Shown here piece by piece: positions 47,678-60,082 of a stretch of DNA of 64,000 nt; position 1 is the first letter of the stretch, and each line of letters starts with the position of its first letter. The DNA is taken from contig CM027383.1 of NCBI GenBank assembly GCA_015680905.1, forward strand, positions 86,151,001 through 86,215,000. Reading direction: 5' to 3'. The translations under genes were made by a program, and so were the position numbers. The notes under the pieces were generated by a model. The model did not search any database. It worked only from the letters and a program-made list of their open reading frames with translations, and was not told the DNA's origin. The stretch comes from Coptis chinensis (lineage: Eukaryota > Streptophyta > Magnoliopsida > Ranunculales > Ranunculaceae).

Positions 47678-48535
47678 AAGTTTTGGCAGAAGCGTTCTAT
47701 GGTAAGATTGTTGCTAGTCTTGAGAGGGAGTTTGAGTTATTTGCTCGTCAAAAAGCAGTCATTGGATGCTTGCAGTCAAAACACGCAAAGGATTTTCTAC
47801 TTACTATTCTGATAGAGGGACTTGGTCAGCGTATGTCGCCGGTGGAGTATCATTCTATTCTCCGGTACCGTCTCATGATTCCTTTGTTCTCTGACGGTGG
47901 TCTATGCTCTGTTTGTAAAAAGAGTAGACTGGATGCTTTCGGGGACCTTGCAGCACATTGTCGACACTTTCTAGGTTTCAAATATCGACATGATCATGTC
48001 AGAGACTTTTTATGTGATGCATTTTGGAGGGCTGGGGTACAAGTGAAAAAGGAGGCTCCCGTCAATTTTCTCACTGATTAGAATGAGGGAAGATCGACAC
48101 TTCGGCCTGCGGATGTATTGATCTATAGTTGGTCTGAAGGGGGGGCATGCGTGTGTTGATGTAACTGGAGCCTCTCTGTTGGTAGGGATTGGGAATGGAG
48201 TCTTTGAGGTGGGTGACGCAGCTAATAAAGCAGTGGCAGCAAAGATTGAGAAACACGAGGAGGCTTGTATGGCTAACCATCATTGTTTCATTCCGTTCAG
48301 TTTTGACACTTTTGGTTTCTTGGCACAACAGTCTATTGAGCTCTTTAAGAGATTGCAGAAAGTTATGGACTACAATGTAATGACAGTTGGTTCTAACAAG
48401 TTTGTATTTAGGAGGATATGATTTGTTATTCAGAAAGGACTTGCGGCGCAGCTTGTTGCATGCTCGGCCTAATTATTTGTAAAACTCGTTATCATTATCA
48501 ATAAAATTTTCACTTCTTAAATAAAATAAAAAAAT
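47678..48535 (+). pseudogene. RT-related element, C-terminal zinc knuckle and PD-(D/E)XK-like nuclease, copy 1
   Basis: Reads FLLTILIEGLGQRMSPVEY, LRYRLMIPLF, CSVCKKSRLDAFGDLAAHC (a CCHC-like knuckle; the usual GDH is GDL), FKYRHDHVRDFLCDAFWRAG, KKEAPVNF, then a TAG and GRSTLRPADVLIYSW. A G-run frameshift near 48140 leads to HACVDVTGASLLVGIGNGVF, FIPFSFDTFGFLAQQSIELF and VFRRI. RPAD...VDVT fits the PD-(D/E)XK pattern of restriction-like endonucleases, and knuckle before nuclease is the order known from R2-type non-LTR elements. I remember plant proteins with RT upstream of this module. Here RT is missing; the 3' end has AATAAAA and an A-rich tail. It lies inside the 46-bp repeat. Confidence 0.75.
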
Positions 48536-48540
48536 GAAAA

Positions 48541-48690
48541 AATAAAGTCGTGGAGTTTGCGTTTTCAACACCTCTCTCCATGCACAAAAAAATCACGAAG
48601 TTTGCGTTTGTCACACCTTACTCCGTGCGTCACCGAGTAATGGAGTTTGCGTTTGCAGCACCTCTCTCCATGCACAAACAAAAAAAAATC
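48541..48690. repeat. Continuation of the 46-bp tandem repeat
   Basis: Three further units: AAGTCGTGGAGTTTGCGTTT, AATCACGAAGTTTGCGTTTG and GAGTAATGGAGTTTGCGTTT, each followed by CACCT-CTCC text. They are separated from the main array only by the inserted nuclease-type fragment. Confidence 0.85.
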
Positions 48691-48742
48691 ATCAATAATA
48701 TTATGTTTTATTCTTCACCGCAAGGAACGAATTTCATTCGAT

Positions 48743-48755
48743 GAAGAGGGGGCGG
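48743..48755 (+). other. Polypurine tract of the Tat-type gag element
   Basis: GAAGAGGGGGCGG stands directly before the LTR start TGTATGTGCC. It is of the usual length and position for second-strand priming. Confidence 0.7.
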
Positions 48756-49328
48756 TGTATGTGCCAGTGTACTCGTACCCCTACGAACGACCATCATTGG
48801 GCACTACTACAAGAGCAACTCACTAATGAGGCATGCTTGCTTGCCTGCTACTGTGGCATTCCCGCTTGCCTACAAGTGAGGCGTGCTTGCTTGCTCGCTA
48901 TTATGGCATTCCCGCTTGCCTACTACTTAGGCATGCTTGCTTGCCGGCTATTGTGGCATTCCCGCTTGCCTACTAGTGTTGCATTCTGGCATGCCCTCTA
49001 TTGGAGCAATGACATTGCCACTAATATAGCACCCAAGTTATATATAGCAAGTCCGGAGATATATTACGGGATTTTTTCTATATAAAGCTTTTGGAAAGAT
49101 TTCGTACAAAGAGGGAAATATCTCATCAACTGAGGAAAGAGTAACATATTCATTTTCCTATAAATACCCAACAATCATTTCAAACAAAGAACTACGTTCA
49201 TTTGAGACACTTGATTCCAGAGAACAATTTGGATACGTAGGCATCCATTGAAGGTACACTCTCAACAATTCTACAACAATCTCCCTAACAAGATTGTTAG
49301 TGTGTTCGGGTGAGTTCTTACCCAAACA
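48756..49328 (+). repeat. 3' LTR of the Tat-type gag element
   Basis: 573 bp, from TGTATGTGCC to CTTACCCAAACA. It contains four to five copies of a roughly 45-bp unit with GGCATGCTTGCTTGCC and TGTGGCATTCCCGCTTGCCT (48832-48990) and TATATAAAG at 49078. It ends directly against LRR codons on the opposite strand. Confidence 0.8.
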
Positions 49329-49333
49329 GATAG

Positions 49334-49567
49334 GTTGCTTACATTGTTGGGTAAATTTCCCTGAAAAGAATTGTTGGAAAAGGAAATCGTCTCAAGACGA
49401 AACAGACGATTGATTTCTAGTGGTATTTCTCCTTGAAGGTGGTTATTTGAAAGTTTAAGTACCCTCATGAAAGAAAGGTTCCCTACAAACGACGATAGTG
49501 TACTCGCCAGTTTGAAGAGCTTCTCGCTGTAGTGTGGAAATTTGATGATATTTCTTAAGAATTCTCG
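49334..49567 (-). pseudogene. LRR fragment of a receptor-like kinase (N-terminal repeats)
   Basis: The minus strand gives LASTLSSFVGNLSFMRVLKL, SNNHLQGEIPLEINRLFRLE and SFSNNSFQGNLPNNVSNLS, two to three LRRs of the plant extracellular type with the GNLSF-RVL-LSNN start seen in LRR-XII kinases. The reading then runs into the Tat-type LTR. The other side is cut at 49568 by a hAT MITE. It is on the same strand as the kinase half at 24.4-26.0 kb and in the order expected for one gene, but the middle LRRs are absent. Confidence 0.75.
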
Positions 49568-49575
49568 GTCTTTGG

Positions 49576-50082
49576 TAGGGTTGGATCTTGGGTCGGGTTA
49601 ACCTAAGCCCGATGGACTAAAATCCAATTTTTCGTAGTCCTAGGCTAACATGTCATATCCGTTGTCTAGGTTTGGTTTTGTAAAATAAAAACCTGACTCA
49701 GTTTTAGGTTAGGCTCGAGTTAGAATAAAAAAACCGAAAAACCCGAGCCCGTGTGCATATATGTACGTATATCTTTCAATCCTTCCATTTTTATAAAAAT
49801 AAGATTTCAACAAGATTAGCTTCCCTTTCAATTAATCAAATCTCTTTGATTTCATTAGAAGATTTCAATTTCGTTGTTTTTTGCCTCCTACTTTAAAAAA
49901 ACCCGAAAAGTTTGACCAACCCGACATAACCCGACCTAACCCGAATTGATCGGGCTAAGGCTTGGGCTTAAATTTAAGGACTGGCTAGGGCTTAGTCCGA
50001 GGCTCAGGTTGAAGCATTTGAAACTAGGGTTGGGCTCGGATTATGTCTCAACCCGACCCAACCCACCCGAGTTCCATCCCTA
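49576..50082. mobile_element. hAT-type MITE with perfect 8-bp target duplication
   Basis: 507 bp. The left end is TAGGGTTGGATCTTGGGTCG; the right end reads inward as TAGGGATGGAACTCGGGTGG. GTCTTTGG is duplicated at 49568-49575 and 50083-50090. The ends are rich in GGGTCGGG / CCCGACC, as in many plant hAT MITEs. There is no transposase. Confidence 0.9.
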
Positions 50083-50090
50083 GTCTTTGG

Positions 50091-50737
50091 CATGTTTTAT
50101 GTATAATAGTTTGTACATACTTTTTCTTAAACGGACTATCCATTTACGGACATGTTATATAGTGCCTTGAGCAGTTTATATAGTATCATATATAAGCTGC
50201 CCATGAACAAGTTAATAAGGGTAAATTAAAAAGCTGTTCAAGACACTATATATAAGATATTCAAGACACTAAATAAGCTACCCCACAACATATCCGTTTC
50301 AGAGAATGCCTGATAGTTTGTATTCACAAAGTGATAATGCCAAAATCCACTTTCAAGGAATTACCTAGAGCGTAAAATCTTGACCAAACAGTTGAGAAAA
50401 AGTCAACTTCAAAAAATAACATGTAAACAGTTTGTTGAGATATATATAAGTTCTAGTATGTGGTTTAGTTCGACATTGAGTAAGTCTAAGTATGTGTTCA
50501 CTCCTTATTTAATTAGAGTGAGTCCCTATGTAATGGTATCCAAACATTTATAGAATTCTACTTGGTATTGGAGCTTTAAGGTTCAGACCTAGGGTTTTAT
50601 ATTTTGGGTCACCGATAACTGGATTCCGACGACTAGTGATCGGATTCCGGTAAAGATTTTTTTTTGTTTTTTCATTGAAAGGGTATCAAACCTTTATTAT
50701 CATAAGAATCCCATAGTTGAAACCTTGCTAGAACACC
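50091..50737. other. Non-coding spacer with a weak foldback
   Basis: Around 50130-50310 ATATAGTGCCTTGAGCAG and its approximate complement (CTGTTCAAGACACTATAT) form a foldback, with CGGACATGTT / AACATATCCG outside it. It may be a small MITE. Nothing else is recognised. Confidence 0.4.
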
Positions 50738-50819
50738 ATTTTATTTATTTTTTTATTTTTTGAAGTGGAAATTTTTATTAATAATGATAACTAGTTTTAC
50801 AATTAATTAAGACAAGCGT

Positions 50820-51229
50820 GCAACACACAAGAGCTTCTAGCTTAATTGGTTGTGTACCCCTCTCCTCATGGGAGAGGTTGCAAGTTCGAACCCCACCAAG
50901 TGTTGGTTGAGATTTATTTCTTATGTAATTATGTGATGGGCCTTTGGGCCAGGTGAGCCTACGGGCTAGTGACAAAGGTGCTGATATGATAGGTGGACCA
51001 AGGAGCGAAAGCAAGTCTTCATGGACAAGGTAGAGGTGGTTACTTAAAATGGCACATCGGTGAGAGCCTTCAGGCTAGGTTCCCTTCAGAATGGGTTGAT
51101 GAGCCTTCAGGCAATGTAAGCATTTGGGCTAGTGTCCCTTCGGGGTTGATGAGCCTTCGGGCTAGGGTCCTTCGATGTAATCGGTGTGGGTCTACCTTAA
51201 CTCTCTAAATATTTCAAAAAAAAAAAAAA
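50820..51229 (+). mobile_element. tRNA-derived SINE with poly(A) tail
   Basis: A box TAGCTTAATTGG (50838-50849) and B box AGTTCGAACCC (50883-50893) are spaced as in a tRNA promoter. A body of about 330 bp follows, with repeated GAGCCTTC-GGCTAG segments, then A14 (51216-51229). AGACAAGCGT before it and AGACAAACGT after it look like a target duplication. SINEs are transcribed by Pol III and moved by LINE enzymes. Confidence 0.75.
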
Positions 51230-51242
51230 AGACAAACGTCAT

Positions 51243-51604
51243 TTCTGAATGGCAAATTCTATCCTTCTAAATGGAAACTCGTTAGAACCAGCTGTCATTA
51301 TGTTACTGTCCATAACTTTTTGCAACCTCTTAAGGAGCTCAACAGACCGTTGTGCCAAGAAACCATCCATAACTTTCTACAACCTCTTAAGGAGCTCAAC
51401 AAACTGTTGTGCCAAGAAACCAAAAGAGTCAAAACTGAATGGCATGAAACAATATAATGCTAGTTAGCCTTACAAACATCCTCGTGTTTCTCAATCTTCT
51501 CTGCTGCTGCTCTATTAGCTGCTGCTCCCACCTCAAAGACTCCATTCCCAAGCCCAACCAATGGAGATGCTCCAATTACATCAACACACGCATGTTTCCC
51601 CTCA
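51243..51604 (-). pseudogene. Nuclease-type element copy 2, C-terminal part with 57-bp duplication
   Basis: On the minus strand it reads KHACVDVIGASPLVGLGNGV, FEVGAAANRAAAEKIEKHED, SFDSFGFLAQQ and later EFAIQK. VDV is the second half of the proposed nuclease motif. A 57-bp segment (51310-51366) is repeated at 51367-51423, which would duplicate a 19-residue GFLAQ...KVMD-type segment in frame. Copy 1 has it once. Confidence 0.78.
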
Positions 51605-53079
51605 TACCAACTTTTAAGGCCGTCAACGGGCCGGATTCGAGCCAGACCTAAGTACGTCCAGGTCTGGTCCGATTACAATTTTGCTAAGTCCAAGCCTAGC
51701 CTATCCTAAGTCTTTTCAGACCCAAGACTGAACGGGCCTAACTGTCACACCCCAAATCTCAATTGTCATCCTATTCAATCATCTGAAACCCCAGGATGAA
51801 ACAAAACCTTAATAACATATTATCAACCACGATATTAAAATCTGAGATCAAATTTAAAACCAAAAGGAACAATCCTTCAATCACATTATTAAACTATAAA
51901 TAAACTAACCAACTCTATTACATCTGTCTCAAAAACAAAACCGTACACTTCAGAAAAACTTAAACCAGAAGACTCCAAAAGCAAATCCAAATCACGTGTC
52001 CTCATCCATTGCACTCCACCATCTATGTTTCCAAGATCACACCCACGTTGCCAAAACAAAGCAAACATGGGTCAGCAAATCGAATTTGTTGGTATGAGTA
52101 AGGCTAACTATAAAAATAATATGTTCTATATTTCAAATAAAGGAATATACTATTACAATCATTTCAACTTGGAAGACAAGTTAGTTCCATTTTCTCAAAA
52201 CAACATGTAGTTTCTTCCCAAGTAAGATTTCACCCCCAATATACAATTCCAAGAATCTCATATAACAGTAGTCATCATTCCCACTTTCCAAAATAACTCA
52301 CAATATAAATACCACTTACATTCCACTTATTAAATGCACATATGATAACCTAATAAAATTTGAGTTTGATACACCTTACCTTTAAACCAACACGTCGTCT
52401 TCGGGTAGGATATTTACGTCCCTGCATAAAAGATTAATAGATCTTACCCTCCTACAAAACAGAGTTAGACATCACAATAAAATGATTTATCTCAACCAAT
52501 CAAATTTCCATTCATAATCAAACCTCATTTAAAACATTTAAGTCTAATTGATACAACCTGGTTCGTCCCGCATATTCGGGGAATACCAGTTATCATAATA
52601 CCTATATCAAGGCTAGTCATTCACATGACATCATTACGTCATAAAGTTTCTGTGTGCATAACCATAGATCTCAGACTACCACAAGTCATTAATATTTTTG
52701 TAATAACATATCAAGTTATAGTCATTTCGCAATCTCATAAAAGATCACAAACATTCACTAATATTATTTACAATTACACTTCACATCCATAACATCATAC
52801 AAATTCACATACTTTTAGTTCATTCAATTCCACAATGTATTTTATTTATTAATCACTTATTTATTGACCTCACCTTTAGTTCGTACTCTATGATTTGCAC
52901 TTGCCAAATCACACATACCTGTGTGCCTCTCTCACACCGAGTACCGTTATAAGACATATGTCCCAAGCGTGGATATCACCTCCAGGAACATATTTACATC
53001 TTGCAAACTTGTAACTTGTTAGTCACATCTATCTCTGGGCTTTCCATTTGCATAATCACAGCCACTTATGGGCATTCAA

Positions 53080-53280
53080 TATCTCAGGTCATTCATGACA
53101 CATTCAATGAATACCTTGGGCCATTCCTGCCACATTCAAGGAATACCCATCATATACTAACATGTCATTCATAGCATATTCAATGAATACCTTGGGTCAT
53201 TCCCGCTACATTTAAGAAAAACCCATCATAACACTAACATGTCATTCATGGTACATTCAATGAATATCTTCCTATCACAT
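53080..53280. repeat. Short tandem repeat inside the solo LTR
   Basis: GTCATTCATGACACATTCAA, GTCATTCATAGCATATTCAA and GTCATTCATGGTACATTCAA each head a unit of roughly 85 bp with AATACCTTGGG-CATTCC between them. Confidence 0.7.
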
Positions 53281-54189
53281 GACATCTCAAGTCATAATAT
53301 ATCATTACCAAATCCTGAGGCGTGGAAAGTTCTAAAGGTGTGGTCGACTCGTTGAAAATATTATTCTCAACTCACTTATTATTGTACTAGCATTAATTAT
53401 GTACAACAATTGATCACACATGTAGAAAGTTATTTTCACGCATCAATGCAAATCAATCACGCATTTAAATATCATTGGACACTACACGAATGGTCATCAA
53501 TCAAATACAATTCAAACAGCCATATTCACGTATATAATTAAATACTAACATTATACATATATAGTTATCACAAAAACTAATATATAATATATAATATAGT
53601 AATTTCATCTATACATAAGGCTGCCTACGTATCCAATCTTTCAAAATTAGAATCAAGCCTTACGTAGCTCTTAACCAACAAATATCAACATCCCTGTATG
53701 TACCTTTAAGGAAAACAACAATTTATACTATATAAAATCACATATAATAAGTTTCAAATACTCTCACAATCATATACGTAAAGTTTCATACCCAGAGATA
53801 CACTATGAACTTTTAAATCCAAAAACTCACAAATGGATATTTCTCTACTTTTGATTCTAAAAAAAAATGATCTTATGAACCATGTCGGTTCCAAATAAAA
53901 CCACAGTCTAAAAGTATACTACAAACACTATATAAAACACCTGAGAAGAGTTTAAGAGAATATTAGTTCATTATTAGACATATTTCCCAAAACAGGTTCA
54001 TGCACATAAAGAATAACACGGTAGGTTTTCTAGCCAACTTGTCAAAGCAATAACGTTTTTTACAGTCATCCAAATGATACACCACTTGATTATTTGAAAA
54101 CTAGGATAGGTATAATTACTTCTTCATGTAGAACTAGAAGTCCCAACCTCAGCCCATCTAAAAGAAAACTTAGGTAAAAAATGGTAAAA

Positions 54190-54800
54190 ATCTTAATTTT
54201 TAGCAAACTAGATTTCTGACGGACTATCTTCCGAATGGCACAACCCTTTCCACATATATACAAATGCATCGATACTTTTTGTGTTGAAAAGCTAACACAT
54301 AGAACTTACTTTCTTATGTTTTATAAAAATACTCAATCTCATTCTAAATATGACAAAACTAGGCTCGAACGCAGTGCACATAAACTGATTTCTGACGCAC
54401 TGTTTTCTACCAGTCAAAGTTTCATATGTCATAATTAATTCCACGGGTCTTCGAATGCAATGAGGCTAATTGGAATAGAAAGAAGACTTCCAGATCTTAC
54501 TCTTTTATGTTTTATAAAAATTCTAATTCTCACCCTAACCATTTTAAAACTAGACTTGAACACAGTGCGCAGAAATTGATTTCTGACGCATTGTTTTCTG
54601 TCAACTAAACTTCCAGACATTATATCTATCTCTTCAAACCTCGGAATGCAATGAAGCTAATTGGGTTGGAAAGAAAACTCAGAAAACGCACTTTTTCATG
54701 TTTTGTAGAGAGTTTGAATCTGACCCTAACTATGTAAAAACTTGATGCCAAACCAGGCACAGACTGGACTTCTGCAGTCAGAAAATTCTGATGTGGCAAC
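54190..54800. repeat. Diverged tandem repeat of about 180 bp inside the solo LTR
   Basis: GATTTCTGACG occurs at 54210, 54389 and 54579, each in a similar setting (CTTACTTTCTTATGTTTTATAA, TAGGCTCGAACGCAGTGC / TAGACTTGAACACAGTGC). A fourth, weaker unit ends near 54800. Confidence 0.65.
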
Positions 54801-55920
54801 TTCCGAAGGGTGTAACTCCTTCTACATAAACCAAAATGCTATGGGGCTTTTTGAGTTTGAAAGAGGGAAGATAGCACTTACTTAACGTACTTTAAAGAAA
54901 ACCAAAATCAATTTCTAAACACATTGAAATTCATCTCCAATCAAACAAAATTCATAACTTGAACAAGACCAAACAACACACACCAATATTGGAACAAAAT
55001 GTATGCCCATTTGAGTACTTATCAAATTTAATAGAAGGGTTCGTGTCATGTAGTATCCTTATACACCAAGAAAATGGTTCAAAACTAATAAATAGGCTAT
55101 ACTCACGCGGTACATTAAAGTCAGACTTATAACCTTGCAAAATTATTAGGTGGGGAGAAATACAAAGGGTGTTGTACCTTCTGCTATTCAAAACCCATTT
55201 CTCCCAGCATAGAAATCATATATCATGACTTATTTTAATGTAATAACCAAATCTACACATTCCTGTTTAATTGAAGTTAACAATTCTTGTTAAAAGGAAG
55301 TTAGAGAACCCACCACCAGAAACTAGCATGTGAAATTTGCTAACAGGAAACTAACATTAAAAATACCCATCAAAACACTTATATTAACAAGGGAATCTTG
55401 GCGTCTGTACTTATCTCATGCATAAAAATCAAACAATACCCTTTAGTTAAAATAGTAATCTATAAGGTTTTTAACTTAGCTTTAGACAGCCTTTTAAACA
55501 ATCCAAAGGTTCTAATAAACCATTCAAAGCAATCAACATCTTGCAGACTACCAAAGACCACTTAACAATCCGTGAAAAATCTTTATTAAACAACTGTGAA
55601 CCTTGCGACAGAAGGACAATATGTCAAATTGTCAACCTTGCTAAGTAACATATAATATACAATATATGAATTTGATAAAATTAATTAACACATTTTTAAA
55701 TCTCCAAATCCCTTAAATAAAATGCATAACTACTACAAATTATGTGATAATCAAACAATAACATTTCAAAAGAATTAAGCAAGTTTAGACTACTCACTGG
55801 AATTAATCGAAAAGCGAAAATGTTTGTTTACGTAACAAACTTGAAATCCGGCGAACTTGAAAATCGATTACGCGTTGAGAAAGTTGTCTTCTTCCTTCGG
55901 CTCCTTTCTCTCTTTTCCCC

Positions 55921-57605
<1,685 letters not shown>

Positions 57606-57906
57606 GAATTGGACCTCAGTCACATGTCTGGCAACTAGAAAATTATCCAATAGACTACACATTCTATTTGTTCTAACTTTGTTTAACCTAAACTAATACT
57701 CATAAAGCTTAAAAACAAATAAAAAAATACAACTACAAGTATCAAAATGTCGGGTCGGGCCATTAACGGACCGAACATAGGTATCTCCAAAACTGGCCCG
57801 CCCATTAAAGTTATTGGGCCTAATTTTAAGTCTAAGTCCCTATGTTATCGGTTCGGATCCAATCAGGCTTCGGGCCTAGCCTGGCCCATTGACAGCTATA
57901 CCAACT

Positions 57907-58068
57907 ATAGATTAATACATCCGCAGGCCGAAGCGTCGATCTACCCTCATTCGGATTAGTGATAAAATTGACAGGAGCCTCCTTCTTCACTTGTACCTCA
58001 GCCCTCCAAAAATGCATTACATAAAATGTCTATGACATGATCATGTCGATATTTGAAACCTGAATCAT
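57907..58068 (-). pseudogene. Nuclease-type element copy 2, knuckle-distal part
   Basis: Reads FKYRHDHV near 58063-58040, then after a one-base insertion MHFWRAEVQVKKEAPVNF and GRSTLRPADVLIYSW. It stops at the hAT border 57906. It matches copy 1 closely, including RPADV, the first half of the proposed nuclease motif. Confidence 0.8.
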
Positions 58069-59133
58069 GTTGATCATTTTTTTTTCAGGGTTACTGTTCA
58101 CGGTATTATTCATTGAGTTACTATTCACTTTGATCTAGTGGTATTATATTATTGTTTAATTTGTTCTATTCATTTGGTTTTGTTAGGGAGCTCTCAATTT
58201 CTTGGCTGACTTGATATATTTTTGGTTGAGAGATATGGGTCAAAGTTTCCCTACTCAACACTCCCCTTAAGACGAAATATACTAAGTAACTAAGTAACTA
58301 GTAGATCACACTCTCCCTTGAGCGTATACAGAGATATCACATAAAATATTCCTGCCAAATACAAAGATATAAACCTCCAAGCTCCAGCCGCAAACATCAT
58401 CCTAGAACAAACACCAACAACAACATCAACAAACAAAAACAAAGGCTCCAGGTACATGACATGGAAGCTCCAATAAAAAAATGCTCTTCATCTAGAGGTA
58501 GCTTAAGAACTGGGTGCGACAAACAACGGAAGAGCTTGACCAACAAAAAGAATGAAGGCTGAGTTGGATCCAATAATCAATAATAAACACCAATCATAGC
58601 GTCAGGGGTGGTGTATCCAATCAAATCATAAACAACTTTGGGAGATGCAACCAAACCAACTAGAAAGAATTTCATCCAAAAACCAACTTTTCAGCACATA
58701 ACAACTCCAAAACTTCCAACATCACTTAATAGATAATGCATAAGCAAATACTTCCAATACTCCCCCTCAAATCCAAAGACATATACTCAACTCCTTATAA
58801 GCATTTTGTCGCAGACAAATAATGGAAGCATAAAAAATAACAAATTACCTTAACAAGAGATAGTAAAAGTCTGTGAAACACCATAATACTCGGCACTAAT
58901 GCGGCATAAAGGGGAATCAAACCCTGAAAAACTAAACCATTAATGATAGCAGCTGATAAACACATAAATGTTACATATATTTACACCTAATTTTATATTA
59001 GTTAGTTTGTTTAATTAATTTGTTTGATTTAGTTAGTGTGTTTTTGGTAATTTTGCAGTAATTGGAGTTAATTGATTAAAAGTGATGAAACTCCAGAGAT
59101 TTGGGATATCAGTACGTTCATTGATTTTACAGT
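58069..59133. other. Non-coding, with a possible copia 3' LTR border
   Basis: On the minus strand TTAAGGGGAG/TGTTGAGTAGGG (around 58250-58271) looks like a polypurine tract followed by an LTR start. A second G-rich tract, TTTGAGGGGGAGTATTGG, is near 58748-58765. No polyprotein remains are recognisable between them. Confidence 0.35.
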
Positions 59134-59141
59134 TCAGTAGA

Positions 59142-59688
59142 CAATGTTCTAAAAAATGTTAGGTGGTAGTTGGGCGGTAGGAGAGCGCCTAGTGCCTAGG
59201 CCTTCTAGGCAGTGCCTAGACGGGCTAGGGGCTAGGTGGTTTTTTTTCCTAATATATCTTATAATATATATAGTAATACACACCTATATTACAAGAAATG
59301 AAGAAAATCATTTACCATCATTTACCATAACTCAAAAAATAAACATAAACAAATATACTTATTACAAAAATGCGTAATAGTTGAAGAATATCGACTTAAT
59401 ATAAAAGCATACTCTTTTTTATAGTGGCATATAATTTACATTAGGCTTTAGTCTTTTCAACTTATTCAAATCTTAAGCCTACATGGGTCTTTAATTTTCA
59501 ACATTTAATTATTCAAAAAAAAAAAAAAAAAAAAACTTTATTGGACCGCCTAGAAGTCGATTAGTCCGCCTAGCCCGCCTAGACCCGCCTAATTGGTCTA
59601 CCGATTTTTTAAATGACTTGGACCTAGGCAAGTCGGTTGGGCACTGCCTAACGCCTAGAGACCGCCTTGACCGATTTCTATAACAGTG
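59142..59688. mobile_element. hAT-type MITE with perfect 8-bp target duplication
   Basis: 547 bp. Ends CAATGTTCTAAAAAATG and, inward from the right, CACTGTTATAGAAATCGG. TCAGTAGA is duplicated at 59134-59141 and 59689-59696. The subterminal regions are rich in CGCCTAG / CTAGGC repeats that fold back on each other. No transposase. Confidence 0.9.
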
Positions 59689-59768
59689 TCAGTAGAGGTG
59701 CCTAGCGTTGGGGAATTCACTATTTGCATAGGTGCCAACTAGTAAAGTCGGTAAAATCTTTGGGTGAT

Positions 59769-60051
59769 TGTCACACCCCGAATTTCGATAACTCAGATAA
59801 TATAAATAATATCCGACTCCTTGATATCCGAGATGTGACAACAACCTCAAAACCCAATCTATTTCATAACCCTAATGAATAATAACACATGCGGAAAAAC
59901 TAAGCAATAAAATACTCAAAACAATCAACTCATCATTATGAAAACTTGTGATCAAAATTAAGTTACAAACTTCTTCACTTAAGAATTCGGAAAAATAAAT
60001 TTAAAACATATGTCCCCAACAAATTCCACTACATCTCTGAGGAAAATGAAA
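59769..60051 (-). repeat. Remnant of the 3' LTR
   Basis: Matches 62737-63019 closely up to GGAAAATGAAACA and then breaks off. A 19-bp repeat, GTGCAGCAATAAGAGAAAA, stands twice right at the break (60053-60071 and 60083-60101). Confidence 0.88.
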
Positions 60052-60082
60052 CAGTGCAGCAATAAGAGAAAATTGTGTCAAC

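Larger units (their letters stand above)
43791..49328 (+). mobile_element. Tat-type gag element with tandem repeats, 5' LTR not found
   Basis: The 3' LTR (48756-49328), with its PPT and a gag of the Tat type, sets the plus orientation. Between them lie tandem repeats and a foreign insertion (47678-48535). No protease, RT or integrase is visible, so the element is internally deleted or non-autonomous. The left border with element B is inferred from where similarity to element A ends. The 3' LTR directly abuts LRR coding sequence. Confidence 0.65.

Noticed and set aside
47110-47690. CRISPR-like regular repeat array
   Set aside because: No distinct spacers: the whole unit repeats, and the setting is a plant retrotransposon.
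47187-47705. Repetitive 172-residue protein (HAPKSxGVC repeats) and an antisense 84-residue partner
   Set aside because: Product of the 46-bp tandem repeat; no start context, breaks between copies, and the array is split by an insertion.
50838-50893. tRNA gene
   Set aside because: A and B boxes are present but the acceptor stem does not close and the unit continues into a SINE body with a poly(A) tail.
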